A DNA stretch of 64,000 nucleotides from Mycolicibacterium chlorophenolicum (GTDB lineage: Bacteria > Actinomycetota > Actinomycetes > Mycobacteriales > Mycobacteriaceae): the NCBI RefSeq assembly GCF_001044235.1, contig NZ_JYNL01000030.1:300881-364880 (forward strand), read 5' to 3'. Positions 17,358 through 25,866 of the stretch are shown here, in pieces. The translations under genes were made by a program, and so were the position numbers. The notes beneath the pieces were generated by a model. It was not told the DNA's origin, searched no databases, and saw only the letters and a program-made list of their open reading frames with translations. The first letter of the stretch is position 1; each line of letters starts with the position of its first letter.

Positions 17358-18170
17358 ATGACTTCATCACAACCGGTCGCACTCGTCACCGGTGCCAAAT
17401 CCGGTCTCGGCAGATTTGCCGCGCGCGCCCTGGGCAATGCGGGATTCCAGGTGGTGGGCACGAGCCGAAAAGCCTCGGGACGAGGCGATGACCAGGACCT
17501 AGCACTGGTCGAACTCGACGTCACGCGCGACGAATCCGTGGCCGCCGCCGTCGACGCGGTGCTCGCACGATTCGGGCGCATCGATGTCCTGGTCAACAAC
17601 GCCGGCATGGGCCTCAACGGAGCGAGCGAAGAGAACTCGATCGCCCAGTCGCAACGGCTCTTCGACATCAACGTCTTCGGTGTCATGCGGATGACCAACG
17701 CGGTCCTGCCGCACATGCGCGCACAGGGCAGCGGGCGCATCGTGAACATCTCGTCGATCTTCGGATTGATGCCGGCGCCCTTCATGGCTGCCTACAGCGC
17801 AACGAAATTCGCTGTCGAAGGATACTCCGAATCCGTCGACCACGAAGTCCGCGAGGACAACATCCGCGTTGTTCTGGTCGAGCCGGGTGGCACCAGAACC
17901 GGGTTCGACGACAACACCGCCGAACCCGACAACCCGCTGCCGGCATACGATCACCGGCGGCGACGTTCGAATCAGGCTGTCGCCGAACAGGTCAACAACG
18001 GTGACGATCCCGAGGTCGTGGCCAAGGCGATCGTCGCCGCCGCCACGGACAAGAGTCCGAAACTGCGTTATCCGGCCGGATCCGCGCGACAGCTGAGCGC
18101 GTTGCGTCGCTTCGCTCCTCGCGCGGCGTTCGACCGGCAACTGCGCAAGTCCCTCGCTGTGGGGCAGTGA
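17358..18170 (+). CDS. Short-chain dehydrogenase/reductase downstream of car
   Basis: A 270-residue classical SDR. The cofactor motif is VTGAKSGLGRFAAR, NNAGMG is the structural motif, and the catalytic set is ISSIFG (Ser) and YSATK (Tyr/Lys) at about residues 140-160. The C-terminal extension with RRRSNQAVAEQVNNGDDPEVVAKAI is typical of the oxidoreductase group with a long substrate loop. ATG 17358 follows CAAAGGAACACATTCGC. Lying 26 bases after car and overlapping the next gene by four bases, it is probably in the car operon, where it could reduce the aldehyde made by CAR or feed it acids. The substrate is inferred only from position. Confidence 0.87.
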   Translation: MTSSQPVALVTGAKSGLGRFAARALGNAGFQVVGTSRKASGRGDDQDLALVELDVTRDESVAAAVDAVLARFGRIDVLVNNAGMGLNGASEENSIAQSQRLFDINVFGVMRMTNAVLPHMRAQGSGRIVNISSIFGLMPAPFMAAYSATKFAVEGYSESVDHEVREDNIRVVLVEPGGTRTGFDDNTAEPDNPLPAYDHRRRRSNQAVAEQVNNGDDPEVVAKAIVAAATDKSPKLRYPAGSARQLSALRRFAPRAAFDRQLRKSLAVGQ

Positions 18171-18715
18171 GACGCGGAATGAGCCGGCTCGAGGTTCGCA
18201 GAGTCGAACACGCAATGAGGCGCCTGAACATCTTCACCGGTATCCCGTTCGGGGATTTCCGTACCGCGTTCGAGAAGGCCGTGCCCGTCTTCGATCCCGC
18301 GCCGTACGCGGACATCATTCGCGAGGGAGGGTCATGGAACGACATCGAAGCCGAGGTAGCGGCCCGCGCACCATATGACCTTCTCCTGTACGCGGTCCTC
18401 GAGGCCACAGCTCTGATGGAGTTCGCCGGTCATCGGGGCCAGGCAGTCGAGTACCTGATGGGTAACCACGTCATCGCCGAGACGATGTACCGACTCGATC
18501 GGAATGCGCTGCTGTACGCGCCCCTTCGCGTGCTGCTGCGCAGCGACGGCTCGGGTGACGCGGTGTTCGCCATCGATCAGCCGTCGACGGTTTTCGCAGG
18601 GCTTGACGACCCCGGCGCGGCCGCGACCGGTGTGCTCCTCGACCGCAAGGTGGCGGCGATGATGCGCAGTATCGGCGTCGCCATCAGCGACGACCTCACC
18701 TCGCGAGACGGGTGA
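18167..18715 (+). CDS. DUF302-like domain protein
   Basis: A 182-residue protein that I read as a divergent DUF302 member. The central part EYLMGNHVIAETMYRLDRN, the APLRVLLRSDGSGDAVFAIDQPS strand pair and the C-terminal LDRKVAAMMRSIG helix match that fold's pattern. DUF302 proteins have no settled role. GTG 18167 overlaps the SDR stop as GTGA; ATG 18179 is also possible. As the last gene of the probable car transcript, it ends 20 bases inside the convergent XRE regulator gene. Confidence 0.65.
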   Translation: MRRGMSRLEVRRVEHAMRRLNIFTGIPFGDFRTAFEKAVPVFDPAPYADIIREGGSWNDIEAEVAARAPYDLLLYAVLEATALMEFAGHRGQAVEYLMGNHVIAETMYRLDRNALLYAPLRVLLRSDGSGDAVFAIDQPSTVFAGLDDPGAAATGVLLDRKVAAMMRSIGVAISDDLTSRDG

Positions 18716-19598
18716 GCGCGTCCGGCACCCACTGCGCCAGCAGCGCCAGTTTGTCGGCGGTCGGCCCTCCGGCGGGCGAGGTGTAGACGTTCAGATGCAG
18801 GCCAGGGTCGGTGGGAAGATCCATCGACTCGAAGTTGAGATCGAGCCGTCCCACCACCGGGTGGTTCACCCGCTTGCTTCCGTACCCGTGCAGGCGCACG
18901 TCCTGAGATGCCCACCGCTGCCGGAACAACTCACTGCACGTTGACAATTCGTCGATCAGGGCGACGAGCTCCTCGTCCTGGGGATCACGGCCCAATTCCA
19001 GACGAAGTGTCGCGGCCACATTTCGCGCCACCTGGTCGTAGTCGACGAAGAACTTCTCGGCTTCACGAGAATTCACGTACACGAACCTCGCTGTGTTGGC
19101 GGGTCGTCGCGGATCGGCCAGCACCGGTGAATACAGCGCGCGACCCAGCCGGTTCATCGCGAGCACGTCGTGGCGCGCATTGCGGATCAACGCCGGCGCG
19201 CCGGTCATGGCGTCGAGCACCTCCTGCAGTGCCGGTCGCACCCCCGCGGGAGATGCCCGGCGCGGTCGAACGCCGGCTCCCCCGGACTGGCGCGCGAGAT
19301 GGAACAGGTGATCGCGCTCTGCGTCGTCGAGTTGGAGTGCCGTGGCCAGCGAGTCGAGCACACCGTCGGAGGTGCCGGCCAGGTTGCCGCGCTCGATACG
19401 CACGTAATACTCCACCGACACCCCGGCGAGGAGCGCCACCTCCTCGCGACGCAGGCCCTTGACCCGACGATGACCGCCGTAGGCGGACAGGCCGGCCATC
19501 TCCGGCGCGATGCGCGCGCGACGCGACCTGAGAAACTCCCGGATCTGCGTGCGCAGATCTACCTGATGGTCACGCCACCACCGTAGGCCGCACCGCAA
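18696..19598 (-). CDS. XRE family regulator with MmyB-like ligand domain
   Basis: A protein of up to 300 residues. Residues about 15-85 form the helix-turn-helix (GHRRVKGLRREEVALLAGVSVEYYVRIERG is the recognition region, here split by the RR turn), and the C-terminal 190 residues form the MmyB-like domain with NARHDVLAMNRLGRALYSP and DPQDEELVALIDELS. These regulators often respond to fatty acids or similar ligands. The start is uncertain: the only in-frame candidate upstream of the conserved part is TTG 19598, without a clear ribosome site. It follows an SDR gene by 13 bases in the same direction, so the two are probably co-transcribed. Confidence 0.82.
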   Translation of the reverse strand: MRCGLRWWRDHQVDLRTQIREFLRSRRARIAPEMAGLSAYGGHRRVKGLRREEVALLAGVSVEYYVRIERGNLAGTSDGVLDSLATALQLDDAERDHLFHLARQSGGAGVRPRRASPAGVRPALQEVLDAMTGAPALIRNARHDVLAMNRLGRALYSPVLADPRRPANTARFVYVNSREAEKFFVDYDQVARNVAATLRLELGRDPQDEELVALIDELSTCSELFRQRWASQDVRLHGYGSKRVNHPVVGRLDLNFESMDLPTDPGLHLNVYTSPAGGPTADKLALLAQWVPDALTRLAR

Positions 19599-19611
19599 CC
19601 GAGTGGGCGTC

Positions 19612-20406
19612 TCACGCGGTCGTGGCGATCCCCCCGTCGACGGGGATGACAGTGCCGGTCAGGTAGGCGCCTGCCCGGCTGGCGAGGAACACGGCGACAC
19701 CCGCCATGTCGTCGTCGCGGCCGATTCGGCGCAGCGGGGCCGACGCCGCGATCGCCTCGCCGAACTCGTCGAGTGTTGCCGCCATCATCGTCGACGGAAA
19801 CGGTCCCGGCGCCACCGCGTTCACCGTGATGTGCTGCGGGCCCAGTTCCTTGGCGAGCACTCTGGTGAGTTGATGCAGCGCAGCCTTGCTGCTGGAGTAC
19901 GAGTAATTGGGCCGCGCTGGGATGTGGATGGCGGCGATGCTGCCGATGTTGATGACCCGCGCGGGATCGTCGGCGGTCCCGGCGCTGCGCAGCGCCGGCA
20001 GCAGCGCCTGCACGAGCCAGAACGGCGATTTCAGGTTGAGGTCGATGACGGTGTCCCAGGCTGCGTCCGGGAATGTCGCCAACGGTTCGTCCCACATGGC
20101 ACCCGCATTGTTGACGAGGATGTCGAGATTCCCCGAATCGGCCGTGACGAGCGCAGCGAGGCGCTCACACTCCTCGTGCCGGGACAGATCGGCGGGGACC
20201 GCCCGGACGTCGCCGAATTCGGACAGGTGGTCCTCCGCCCGGGCGCACGCGTCGGCGTCACGTGAGCTGATGACCACGCGGGCGCCGGCTTGCAGGAGCC
20301 CCCGCGCGATCATCATCCCGATGCCTCTGGTGCCGCCGGTGACCAGGCCTTGTTTGCCGCTCAGATCGAAACGTTCTGCATGCGTTGTGAATCGGTTCGC
20401 TACCAC
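19612..20406 (-). CDS. Short-chain dehydrogenase/reductase (FabG-like)
   Basis: A 264-residue classical SDR. GLVTGGTRGIGMMIARGLLQ is the cofactor motif, NNAGAM follows strand four, and INIGSIAA with YSYSSSKAALH gives the Ser-Tyr-Lys set. PVDGGIATTA at the end is the usual C-terminal signature of 3-oxoacyl-ACP reductase-like SDRs. Length normal. It precedes the XRE regulator gene by 13 bases and is divergent from the RibD-like gene at 20592. The likely job is reduction or oxidation of an acyl or alcohol group; the substrate is unknown. Confidence 0.86.
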   Translation of the reverse strand: MVANRFTTHAERFDLSGKQGLVTGGTRGIGMMIARGLLQAGARVVISSRDADACARAEDHLSEFGDVRAVPADLSRHEECERLAALVTADSGNLDILVNNAGAMWDEPLATFPDAAWDTVIDLNLKSPFWLVQALLPALRSAGTADDPARVINIGSIAAIHIPARPNYSYSSSKAALHQLTRVLAKELGPQHITVNAVAPGPFPSTMMAATLDEFGEAIAASAPLRRIGRDDDMAGVAVFLASRAGAYLTGTVIPVDGGIATTA

Positions 20407-20591
20407 GTGTGACCTTCCTGATGCCGGCTCGCCTCCGGCTTCAACGTAGGCGGTCTTTCCGACGCCAGGGAGATCCCCGCGGTACGGGTACTGGCAGTGT
20501 CCCCTTCGCCGGCGCGCGATGAGTCCGACGGATCGCCCCGGTCAGTAAATGTGTTCGTCCGGTCCACTCCGATCTTTCGAAGGAATCGCCC

Positions 20592-21239
20592 ATGTTCCGC
20601 ACCCGGGTGCACAACCTGAACATCTCCGTCGACGGCTACGCCGCCGGGGAGCACGTCACCTTCGACGCGCCGATCGGCGGTGCCGACCGCCTGTTCAGCG
20701 GATTCGACGGACGCTTCATTCACGGGGTCGATCACGTGGATGCCCCTATCACGGTGGACCGCGCCCTGACGACGTTGTGGAGTCAGGGCGTCGGCGCCGA
20801 GATCATGGGGCGCCGAAAGTTCGGCCCCCAGGAGGGTGAGTGGCCCGAAGACGGGTGGCGCGGCTGGTGGGGCGATGAGCCGCCCTTTCAGACGCCCGTG
20901 TTCGTCATGACCCACCACCCGCGCCCCCCGATCGAGTTCGCCAACGGAACCAGCTTCCACTTCGTCGACGCGCCGCCGCGGGAGGTGTTGCGGCAGGCCC
21001 AGCAGGCTGCGAACGGTCTTGACGTGCGTCTCGGCGGGGGCCCGTCGACGGTGCGGCAATTCCTCGAGGCCGACCTGGTCGATTTCATGCACCTGGTGGT
21101 GGTGCCGGTGACGCTGGGACGCGGCGTCTCGCTCTGGGAGGGTCTGAGCGACGTTGGAGACCGCTTCACGGTCGAAACCGTCACCTCGGCGAGCGGACTC
21201 ACCCATCAGCTCTGGAACAAGAAGAACCGGCGCGGTTGA
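20592..21239 (+). CDS. Dihydrofolate reductase-like (RibD C-terminal domain) protein
   Basis: A 215-residue reductase of the DHFR/RibD C-terminal superfamily. NLNISVDGYAAGE is the first strand, AEIMGRRKFGPQEGEW the second hallmark, FVMTHHPRPPIEFANGTSFHFV the central part, LGGGPSTVRQFLEADLVD the NADPH-site motif and LVVVPVTLGRGVSLWEG the end. Such proteins are common in actinobacteria, often NADPH-dependent, with few known substrates. It is closely similar to the gene at 43155-43772 (WGDEPP and WGEEPP blocks), so the two are paralogues. Confidence 0.83.
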   Translation: MFRTRVHNLNISVDGYAAGEHVTFDAPIGGADRLFSGFDGRFIHGVDHVDAPITVDRALTTLWSQGVGAEIMGRRKFGPQEGEWPEDGWRGWWGDEPPFQTPVFVMTHHPRPPIEFANGTSFHFVDAPPREVLRQAQQAANGLDVRLGGGPSTVRQFLEADLVDFMHLVVVPVTLGRGVSLWEGLSDVGDRFTVETVTSASGLTHQLWNKKNRRG

Positions 21240-21306
21240 GCACCACCCGGACTGGGCACCCTCCGCCCGTTGCACTGAATGCTCGCGGACGAAAGAGGAC
21301 CTGCTG

Positions 21307-21456
21307 ATGACGATGCCCAGTGACGCTGCGGACGCGGTGGAGAACCAGGGGTCCAACGAGGGGCCGCGCGATCACAAGGGTGTCGACACCGAGCACAGCG
21401 CCTATGTCGATGAGAACAACGTGCCCCATCCCGGTGACGCCAACGAGGCTGACTGA
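21307..21456 (+). CDS. Small acidic hypothetical protein
   Basis: A 49-residue acidic, hydrophilic protein (MTMPSDAADAVENQG at the start, PHPGDANEAD at the end). A ribosome site AAGAGGACCTGCTG precedes ATG 21307, and the region between the two flanking genes would otherwise be empty. No recognised domain; probably disordered. It lies 68 bases after the RibD-like gene and could share its transcript. Confidence 0.55.
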   Translation: MTMPSDAADAVENQGSNEGPRDHKGVDTEHSAYVDENNVPHPGDANEAD

Positions 21457-21482
21457 CGCGCGGTCGGTCCCTCGTCGCAGGC

Positions 21483-21929
21483 TCAGGTGCTGGGCTCGCC
21501 CCTCTCGTAGCGGCCGGTCTTCTCCGTCAGGTGGATCCGGTACACCGTGCCGGTGAACTCCGCTCCGGAGTGGGCCGCAGCATGGGCGGCGGCGAACTCC
21601 GGTCCGAGCTCGGGTGCCAGCCGATCCAGGAGTAGGTTCAGGCCCTCTCGGGCGGCGGTCCCGTCGAGCAGTTCGACTGTCCCCCAGCCGATCACGCTGC
21701 GCCAGTTCGACAGGTCGGTGATGTTCTCGACCTCGAAGCACACCGCGCCGCCCTGCTGCAGGGCTGTGAGCTTCGCGCCCGGCATCGAGTGCCCGTACAC
21801 GCAGCCTTCGTGGTAGACGTAGCAGACCGGCACCACGTAGGGCCGTCCGTTGCTCAGGCACCCGATGCGGCCGACGACGCCTTGGCTCAGCTCGGCCTCC
21901 ACATCCGCATGATCGAGGTCGCCCAGCAT
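21483..21929 (-). CDS. Pyridoxamine 5'-phosphate oxidase-related FMN-binding protein
   Basis: A 148-residue split-barrel flavoprotein of the PPOX family. VVGRIGCLSNGRPYVVPVCYVYHEGCVYGHS (residues about 18-48) is the FMN-contacting core, and CFEVENITDLSNWRSVIGWGTVE is the second hallmark. The C-terminus TVYRIHLTEKTGRYERG matches the NimA/flavin-nucleotide-binding subgroup. Length normal. Convergent with the small ORF at 21307; no operon partner. Confidence 0.83.
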   Translation of the reverse strand: MLGDLDHADVEAELSQGVVGRIGCLSNGRPYVVPVCYVYHEGCVYGHSMPGAKLTALQQGGAVCFEVENITDLSNWRSVIGWGTVELLDGTAAREGLNLLLDRLAPELGPEFAAAHAAAHSGAEFTGTVYRIHLTEKTGRYERGEPST

Positions 21930-22098
21930 CCGCTGCCTCCCAGCTACCGTGCACTTCTGTCATGGACACGTCGATGCTGCGCCACCCGCTGCGCCGGGGT
22001 AATGGGCGAAAGACCTTTGGTGTGCGGCCGTCGGTCACGGGTGCCGATCCAGCGGATAGGGTGACACCCACTCCACCGTCTCACGAAGCGATCGATAC

Positions 22099-22947
22099 AT
22101 GGCCGACACGCCGCGCAGCCTGCCGCTGACGCCGCCGGGACAGACCCCGCGCCGCGTCATGACAATCGCGGGCTCGGATTCCGGCGGCAGTGCCGGTCTG
22201 CAGGCCGACATGCGGGCCTTCGCGATGCTGGGTGCGCACGGGTCCGCCGCCCTGACGGCCGTGACGGTCCAGAACACATTGGGCGTCAAAGCTTTTCACG
22301 AGGTGCCGGCAGAGGTGGTGGCCGCGCAGATCAGTGCGGTGGCGTCCGACATCGGGATCGAGGCGGCCAAGACCGGCATGCTGGCCTCGACCGCGATCAT
22401 CCGGGCCATCGTCGCGACCTGGTCCGCCGAGGGGCTGCACGGCACTGTTCCCCTGATCGTCGACCCGGTATGCGCCTCCAATGCGGGAGAGCCGCTTCTG
22501 CACCCCAGCGCACTCGATGCCATGCGCGACGAGTTGATCCCCCTGGCCACGCTGGTGACCCCGAACCTCGACGAAGTACGCCTGCTCGTCGGCATCGACG
22601 TCGTCGACGACGACACCCAGCGCGACGCGGCCAGGGCGCTGCATGCGCTGGGGCCGCAGTGGGCTTTGGTCAAGGGCGGACACCTGCGCACCTCGCGCAT
22701 CAGCTCCGACCTCCTTTTCGACGGTTCGGAGTTCCATCAGTTCGCCGCGGCTCGCGTCGACACCCGTCACGACCACGGCGCCGGCGACACGCTGGCCGCC
22801 GCGATCACCGTGGCACTGGCCCATGGTCTTCCGGTGCCCGATGCGGTCGCATTCGGCAAGCGGTGGGTGACCGAGTGCATCCGCGCCGCCTATCCCCTGG
22901 GCCACGGCCTCGGGACGGTCAACGGGATGACCCGCCTCTATCACTGA
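22099..22947 (+). CDS. thiD: Hydroxymethylpyrimidine/phosphomethylpyrimidine kinase
   Basis: A 282-residue ribokinase-fold kinase that phosphorylates HMP and HMP-phosphate in thiamine synthesis. [21 protein letters not shown] (from about residue 24) binds [12 protein letters not shown] is conserved, [16 protein letters not shown] carries the expected block, and [14 protein letters not shown] holds the catalytic Asp. A 16-residue leader precedes the conserved start. No other thiamine gene is adjacent, and I saw no TPP riboswitch upstream. Cytosolic. The next gene, a RibD-like reductase, follows after about 50 bases. Confidence 0.92.
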   Translation: MADTPRSLPLTPPGQTPRRVMTIAGSDSGGSAGLQADMRAFAMLGAHGSAALTAVTVQNTLGVKAFHEVPAEVVAAQISAVASDIGIEAAKTGMLASTAIIRAIVATWSAEGLHGTVPLIVDPVCASNAGEPLLHPSALDAMRDELIPLATLVTPNLDEVRLLVGIDVVDDDTQRDAARALHALGPQWALVKGGHLRTSRISSDLLFDGSEFHQFAAARVDTRHDHGAGDTLAAAITVALAHGLPVPDAVAFGKRWVTECIRAAYPLGHGLGTVNGMTRLYH

Positions 22948-22996
22948 CTCGCGTGGCGCCGCGATGAATTCTGCCCGTGGGTGCAGTCTGATCGGC

Positions 22997-23563
22997 GTGG
23001 GCACACTCATCTATGGCTTCAACGTGTCGGTCGACGGGTACATCGCCGACGCGCACGGCAACCTCGACTGGAGCGCACCGAGCGACGAACTGCACCAGTA
23101 CTGGAACGATTACGAGCGGGACACCGCTCTGTCGTTCTACGGGCGGCGACTCTACGAACTGATGTCCGCCTACTGGCCGACCGCCGATCAGGATCCCGAC
23201 GCCACCCCGACGATCGTCGACTACGCCCAGGTGTGGCGCGACATGCCCAAGGTGGTGTTCTCGCGGACCCTGGAGTCCGTCGACTGGAACTCCCGCCTGG
23301 AACGCGGCGACCCGGTCGAGGTGGTCAGGAAGCTCAAAGCCGAAACCGAGGGCAGGCTGGAGGTGGCGGGTGCGACGCTGGCCGCGCCGATCGTGCAGGC
23401 CGGTCTGGTCGACGAATACCGGATCGTGCTCGCGCCCACCGCGGTCGGCGGCGGCCTCCCGTTCTTCCCCGCCCTCCCGTCCCGGATCCCACTGCGACTG
23501 GTGGAGAACCGCACGTTCCCGGGCGGCACCGTGCTGCTGCGCTACGAGGCGAAACACGACTGA
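22997..23563 (+). CDS. Dihydrofolate reductase-like (RibD C-terminal domain) protein
   Basis: A protein of about 188 residues of the DHFR/RibD-C superfamily. GTLIYGFNVSVDGYIADAHG begins the fold, LSFYGRRLYELM is the second hallmark, VVRKLKAETEGRLEVAGATLAAP the NADPH region, and APTAVGGGLPFF the end. GTG 22997 is chosen because family members begin there; ATG 22964 would add 11 residues. This copy is more distant from the two paralogues at 20592 and 43155. It may be transcribed with thiD. Substrate unknown. Confidence 0.8.
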   Translation: MGTLIYGFNVSVDGYIADAHGNLDWSAPSDELHQYWNDYERDTALSFYGRRLYELMSAYWPTADQDPDATPTIVDYAQVWRDMPKVVFSRTLESVDWNSRLERGDPVEVVRKLKAETEGRLEVAGATLAAPIVQAGLVDEYRIVLAPTAVGGGLPFFPALPSRIPLRLVENRTFPGGTVLLRYEAKHD

Positions 23564-23579
23564 TCGGACGGCACGCGGG

Positions 23580-24476
23580 TCAGCGGCGCAGCAGCGGCGC
23601 GACCTGGGTGCCCACGAATTCGACGAACTCTTCGATCGGCGCCGTCGCCCGCGGCTGGAACACCAGGGTGTCCGCACCGGCACGCAGCCACCGATGCGCA
23701 GCGCCGGCGATCTCCTCGGCGGACCCTGAAACTCCGACGTCGGCGCGCGGATCGAAGCCCCACTCCCCGATCTCGTCGCGAAGGTCTCGGCCGGCGTCCG
23801 CGCCTGTCGTGCACAGCAGATACGTGACGACCGAGTGCCGGTGCGCCCCGGATCCCTGCCCGGCGCGGATGTGAGACACCGCGTCGCGCAACTGATCTGG
23901 AGACGTTCCGCCGGTGATCACCGTCCCGGCGGCGAGTTCGCCACTGAGGCGCAGCGTCTTCGGTCCCACCGCAGCGGCCAGGATCCCCGGGGCCGGATCG
24001 GGTGGCCAGTCGAGCTGCACCTCATCGAGGTCGACGTACCGACCATGGAAGGTGACGCGTTCTCCGCGCAGGAGCGCGGTCAGGCAGGTCAGGTACTCGC
24101 GCAGGAGCGTCATCGGCGAACCGACCCTCTCGCCGATCTGCGCCATCCAGTCCTGGACGCCGTGGCCGACGCCGATGCGAAGCCGGCCGGGGAACGCGCG
24201 GGCCAGCGTCGCGATCTCCATCGCCGCCAGCGCGACGTTGCGCACCGGTACCGGCAGCACCCCGACCCCCACCGTCAGACGGCTGCTGTGCGACAGCGCG
24301 ATGGCCGCCGCGGAGATGCCGCCGGCCAGGAAGCAGTCCTCCCACAGCCACAGCTCGTCGAGCCCGGCGGCATCGGCCGCGGCAGCCGCAGCGCCGATTC
24401 GCTCCGGGGCCGTCTGAGGGCGGTAGACGCAGCCGACTCGTGGGGTCGGGCCCGTCGTCGGTCCTTCTGAGGTCAC
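23580..24476 (-). CDS. Luciferase-like (F420-type) oxidoreductase
   Basis: A 298-residue LLM superfamily protein. GLDELWLWEDCFLAGG, LTVGVGVLPVPVRNVALAAMEIATLARAFPGRL and GVGHGVQDWMAQIGERVGSPMTLLREYL are the usual blocks of the F420-dependent 5,10-methylenetetrahydromethanopterin reductase-like group; GELAAGTVITGGTSPDQLRDAV closes the cofactor site. Length fits. It is divergent from pepD with about 145 bases in between. Substrate unknown. Confidence 0.85.
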   Translation of the reverse strand: MTSEGPTTGPTPRVGCVYRPQTAPERIGAAAAAADAAGLDELWLWEDCFLAGGISAAAIALSHSSRLTVGVGVLPVPVRNVALAAMEIATLARAFPGRLRIGVGHGVQDWMAQIGERVGSPMTLLREYLTCLTALLRGERVTFHGRYVDLDEVQLDWPPDPAPGILAAAVGPKTLRLSGELAAGTVITGGTSPDQLRDAVSHIRAGQGSGAHRHSVVTYLLCTTGADAGRDLRDEIGEWGFDPRADVGVSGSAEEIAGAAHRWLRAGADTLVFQPRATAPIEEFVEFVGTQVAPLLRR

Positions 24477-24545
24477 GAGCGGATCCTCGCACAGTGGGCG
24501 ACATCACTCGACGGCCGCGATGTTCTCGGGCTTTGCTGAATTCCC

Positions 24546-24564
24546 TCTCAGTTGCGTCTCAGCA
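24546..24564 (+). promoter_or_regulatory. Candidate MprA box upstream of pepD
   Basis: TCTCAGTT-GCG-TCTCAGCA consists of two 8-base direct-repeat subunits separated by three bases, 19 bases in all. As I recall, this is the layout reported for the binding site of the mycobacterial persistence regulator MprA. MprAB is known to control pepD (Rv0983) in M. tuberculosis, and here the element lies 59 bases upstream of the pepD start. The mprAB genes are not in this window. Confidence 0.6.
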
Positions 24565-24622
24565 GTCGTCGGCACGGTCGAAGAAGCCACACGCATTCTG
24601 ACGACCGAAGGGAACGACACTG

Positions 24623-25852
24623 ATGATGAACCCGCCCCCATCCCCCGGGTACCGACCGGGACCGGGTTACGAGTGGGCCGGCGGGACAACGCAGCGCCCC
24701 CCGAATTCGTTGCCGCACGGGGGGCACCCCGAAGGCCGCCGCCGCGCGCCTCGCGTCGTGGTCTTCGCGGGCGCCGCGGCGATCGCCCTTGCAGGCGGCG
24801 GCATCGGCGCCGCGACCGCGGTCGCTGTGCAGGACCACGCCCCGTCGGCGACGACGCCGCCGAGCGCCGAGCGCGTCCAGTCGCTCAAGCCGGCCGCCAA
24901 CGCGGCCCCGGGTTCGGTCGAGCAGGTGGCCGCCAACGTGATGCCCAGCGTGGTCAAACTCCAGATCACCACGGGCCAAGGCATGGCCGAGGGTTCGGGG
25001 ATCGTCCTGACCCCCGACGGGCTCATCCTCACCAACAATCACGTGGTCGCCCCGGTGGCCGAGGGTGGCGCTCCCGGCGCTCAGCCCGCCGCGTTCGACG
25101 GCGGGGACACGACAAGCACCGTGACGTTCTCCGACGGGCGCAGCGTGCCGTTCACCGTCGTCGGCACGGACCCGACCGGCGACCTCGCGGTCGTGCGCGC
25201 CCAGGGCGTCAGCGGACTGACGCCCATCGCCATCGGTTCCTCGAAGGACGTCCAGATCGGCCAGGAAGTAGTCGCCATCGGATCCCCGCTCGGCCTGCAG
25301 GGCACCGTCACCAAAGGCATCGTCAGCGCTTTGAACCGCCCGGTGACCGCCGGAGACGGCGAGGGTGGGTCCGGCGTCGTGCTCGAGGCGCTGCAGACGG
25401 ATGCCGCCATCAACCCCGGCAACTCGGGCGGTCCCCTCGTCAACATGAAGGGCGAGCTGATCGGCGTCAACTCCGCCGGCGCCAGCACCGGCTCCGGCGG
25501 CGGTTCGATCGGGCTCGGCTTCGCGATTCCGTCGGACCAGGCCAAGCGCATCGCCGACGAGTTGATCTCCTCGGGCACCGCCAGCCACGGATCACTCGGC
25601 GTGCAACTGAGCGCCGACAGCGGTGACACCGCGGGCGCGGCGGTCGCCGACGTCGCGGCGGGAAGCCCTGCGGCCCAGGCGGGTTTGTCCAGCGGCTCGG
25701 TGATCACGAAGGTCAACGACCAGGTCATCGACGGCCCGGAGGCTCTTGCCGCGGCCGTGCGGTCGAAGGCGCCCGGTGATCAGATTTCGCTGACCTACCA
25801 GGACGGCTCGGGCGCGACCCGCACGGCACAGGTCACGCTCGGGTCCGCGTAG
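24623..25852 (+). CDS. pepD: PepD/HtrA-like S1C serine protease with PDZ domain
   Basis: A 409-residue membrane-anchored HtrA-type protease of envelope quality control. A Pro-rich cytoplasmic start (about 45 residues) is followed by one membrane helix (VVVFAGAAAIALAGGGIG), then the trypsin-like domain with the triad His in LTNNHVV, Asp in DPTGDLAVV and Ser in INPGNSGGPLVNM. A PDZ domain (about 325-405; ADVAAGSPAAQAGLSSGSVIT) ends the protein. It is shorter than M. tuberculosis PepD, mostly at the N-terminus. The ATG at 24626 is an alternative start. Unlike M. tuberculosis, no mprAB precedes and no moaB follows. A candidate MprA box upstream suggests stress regulation. Confidence 0.88.
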   Translation: MMNPPPSPGYRPGPGYEWAGGTTQRPPNSLPHGGHPEGRRRAPRVVVFAGAAAIALAGGGIGAATAVAVQDHAPSATTPPSAERVQSLKPAANAAPGSVEQVAANVMPSVVKLQITTGQGMAEGSGIVLTPDGLILTNNHVVAPVAEGGAPGAQPAAFDGGDTTSTVTFSDGRSVPFTVVGTDPTGDLAVVRAQGVSGLTPIAIGSSKDVQIGQEVVAIGSPLGLQGTVTKGIVSALNRPVTAGDGEGGSGVVLEALQTDAAINPGNSGGPLVNMKGELIGVNSAGASTGSGGGSIGLGFAIPSDQAKRIADELISSGTASHGSLGVQLSADSGDTAGAAVADVAAGSPAAQAGLSSGSVITKVNDQVIDGPEALAAAVRSKAPGDQISLTYQDGSGATRTAQVTLGSA

Positions 25853-25866
25853 GGCGGACGTTCGGA

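Noticed and set aside
19612..20406. Loss of catalytic residues in the FabG-like SDR
   Set aside because: INIGSIAA still supplies the Ser one position along and YSSSK is intact, so it is a normal SDR.
22021..22098. TPP riboswitch in front of thiD
   Set aside because: The short leader between the two genes lacks the CTGAGA and related core elements of a THI box and is too short for the full aptamer.
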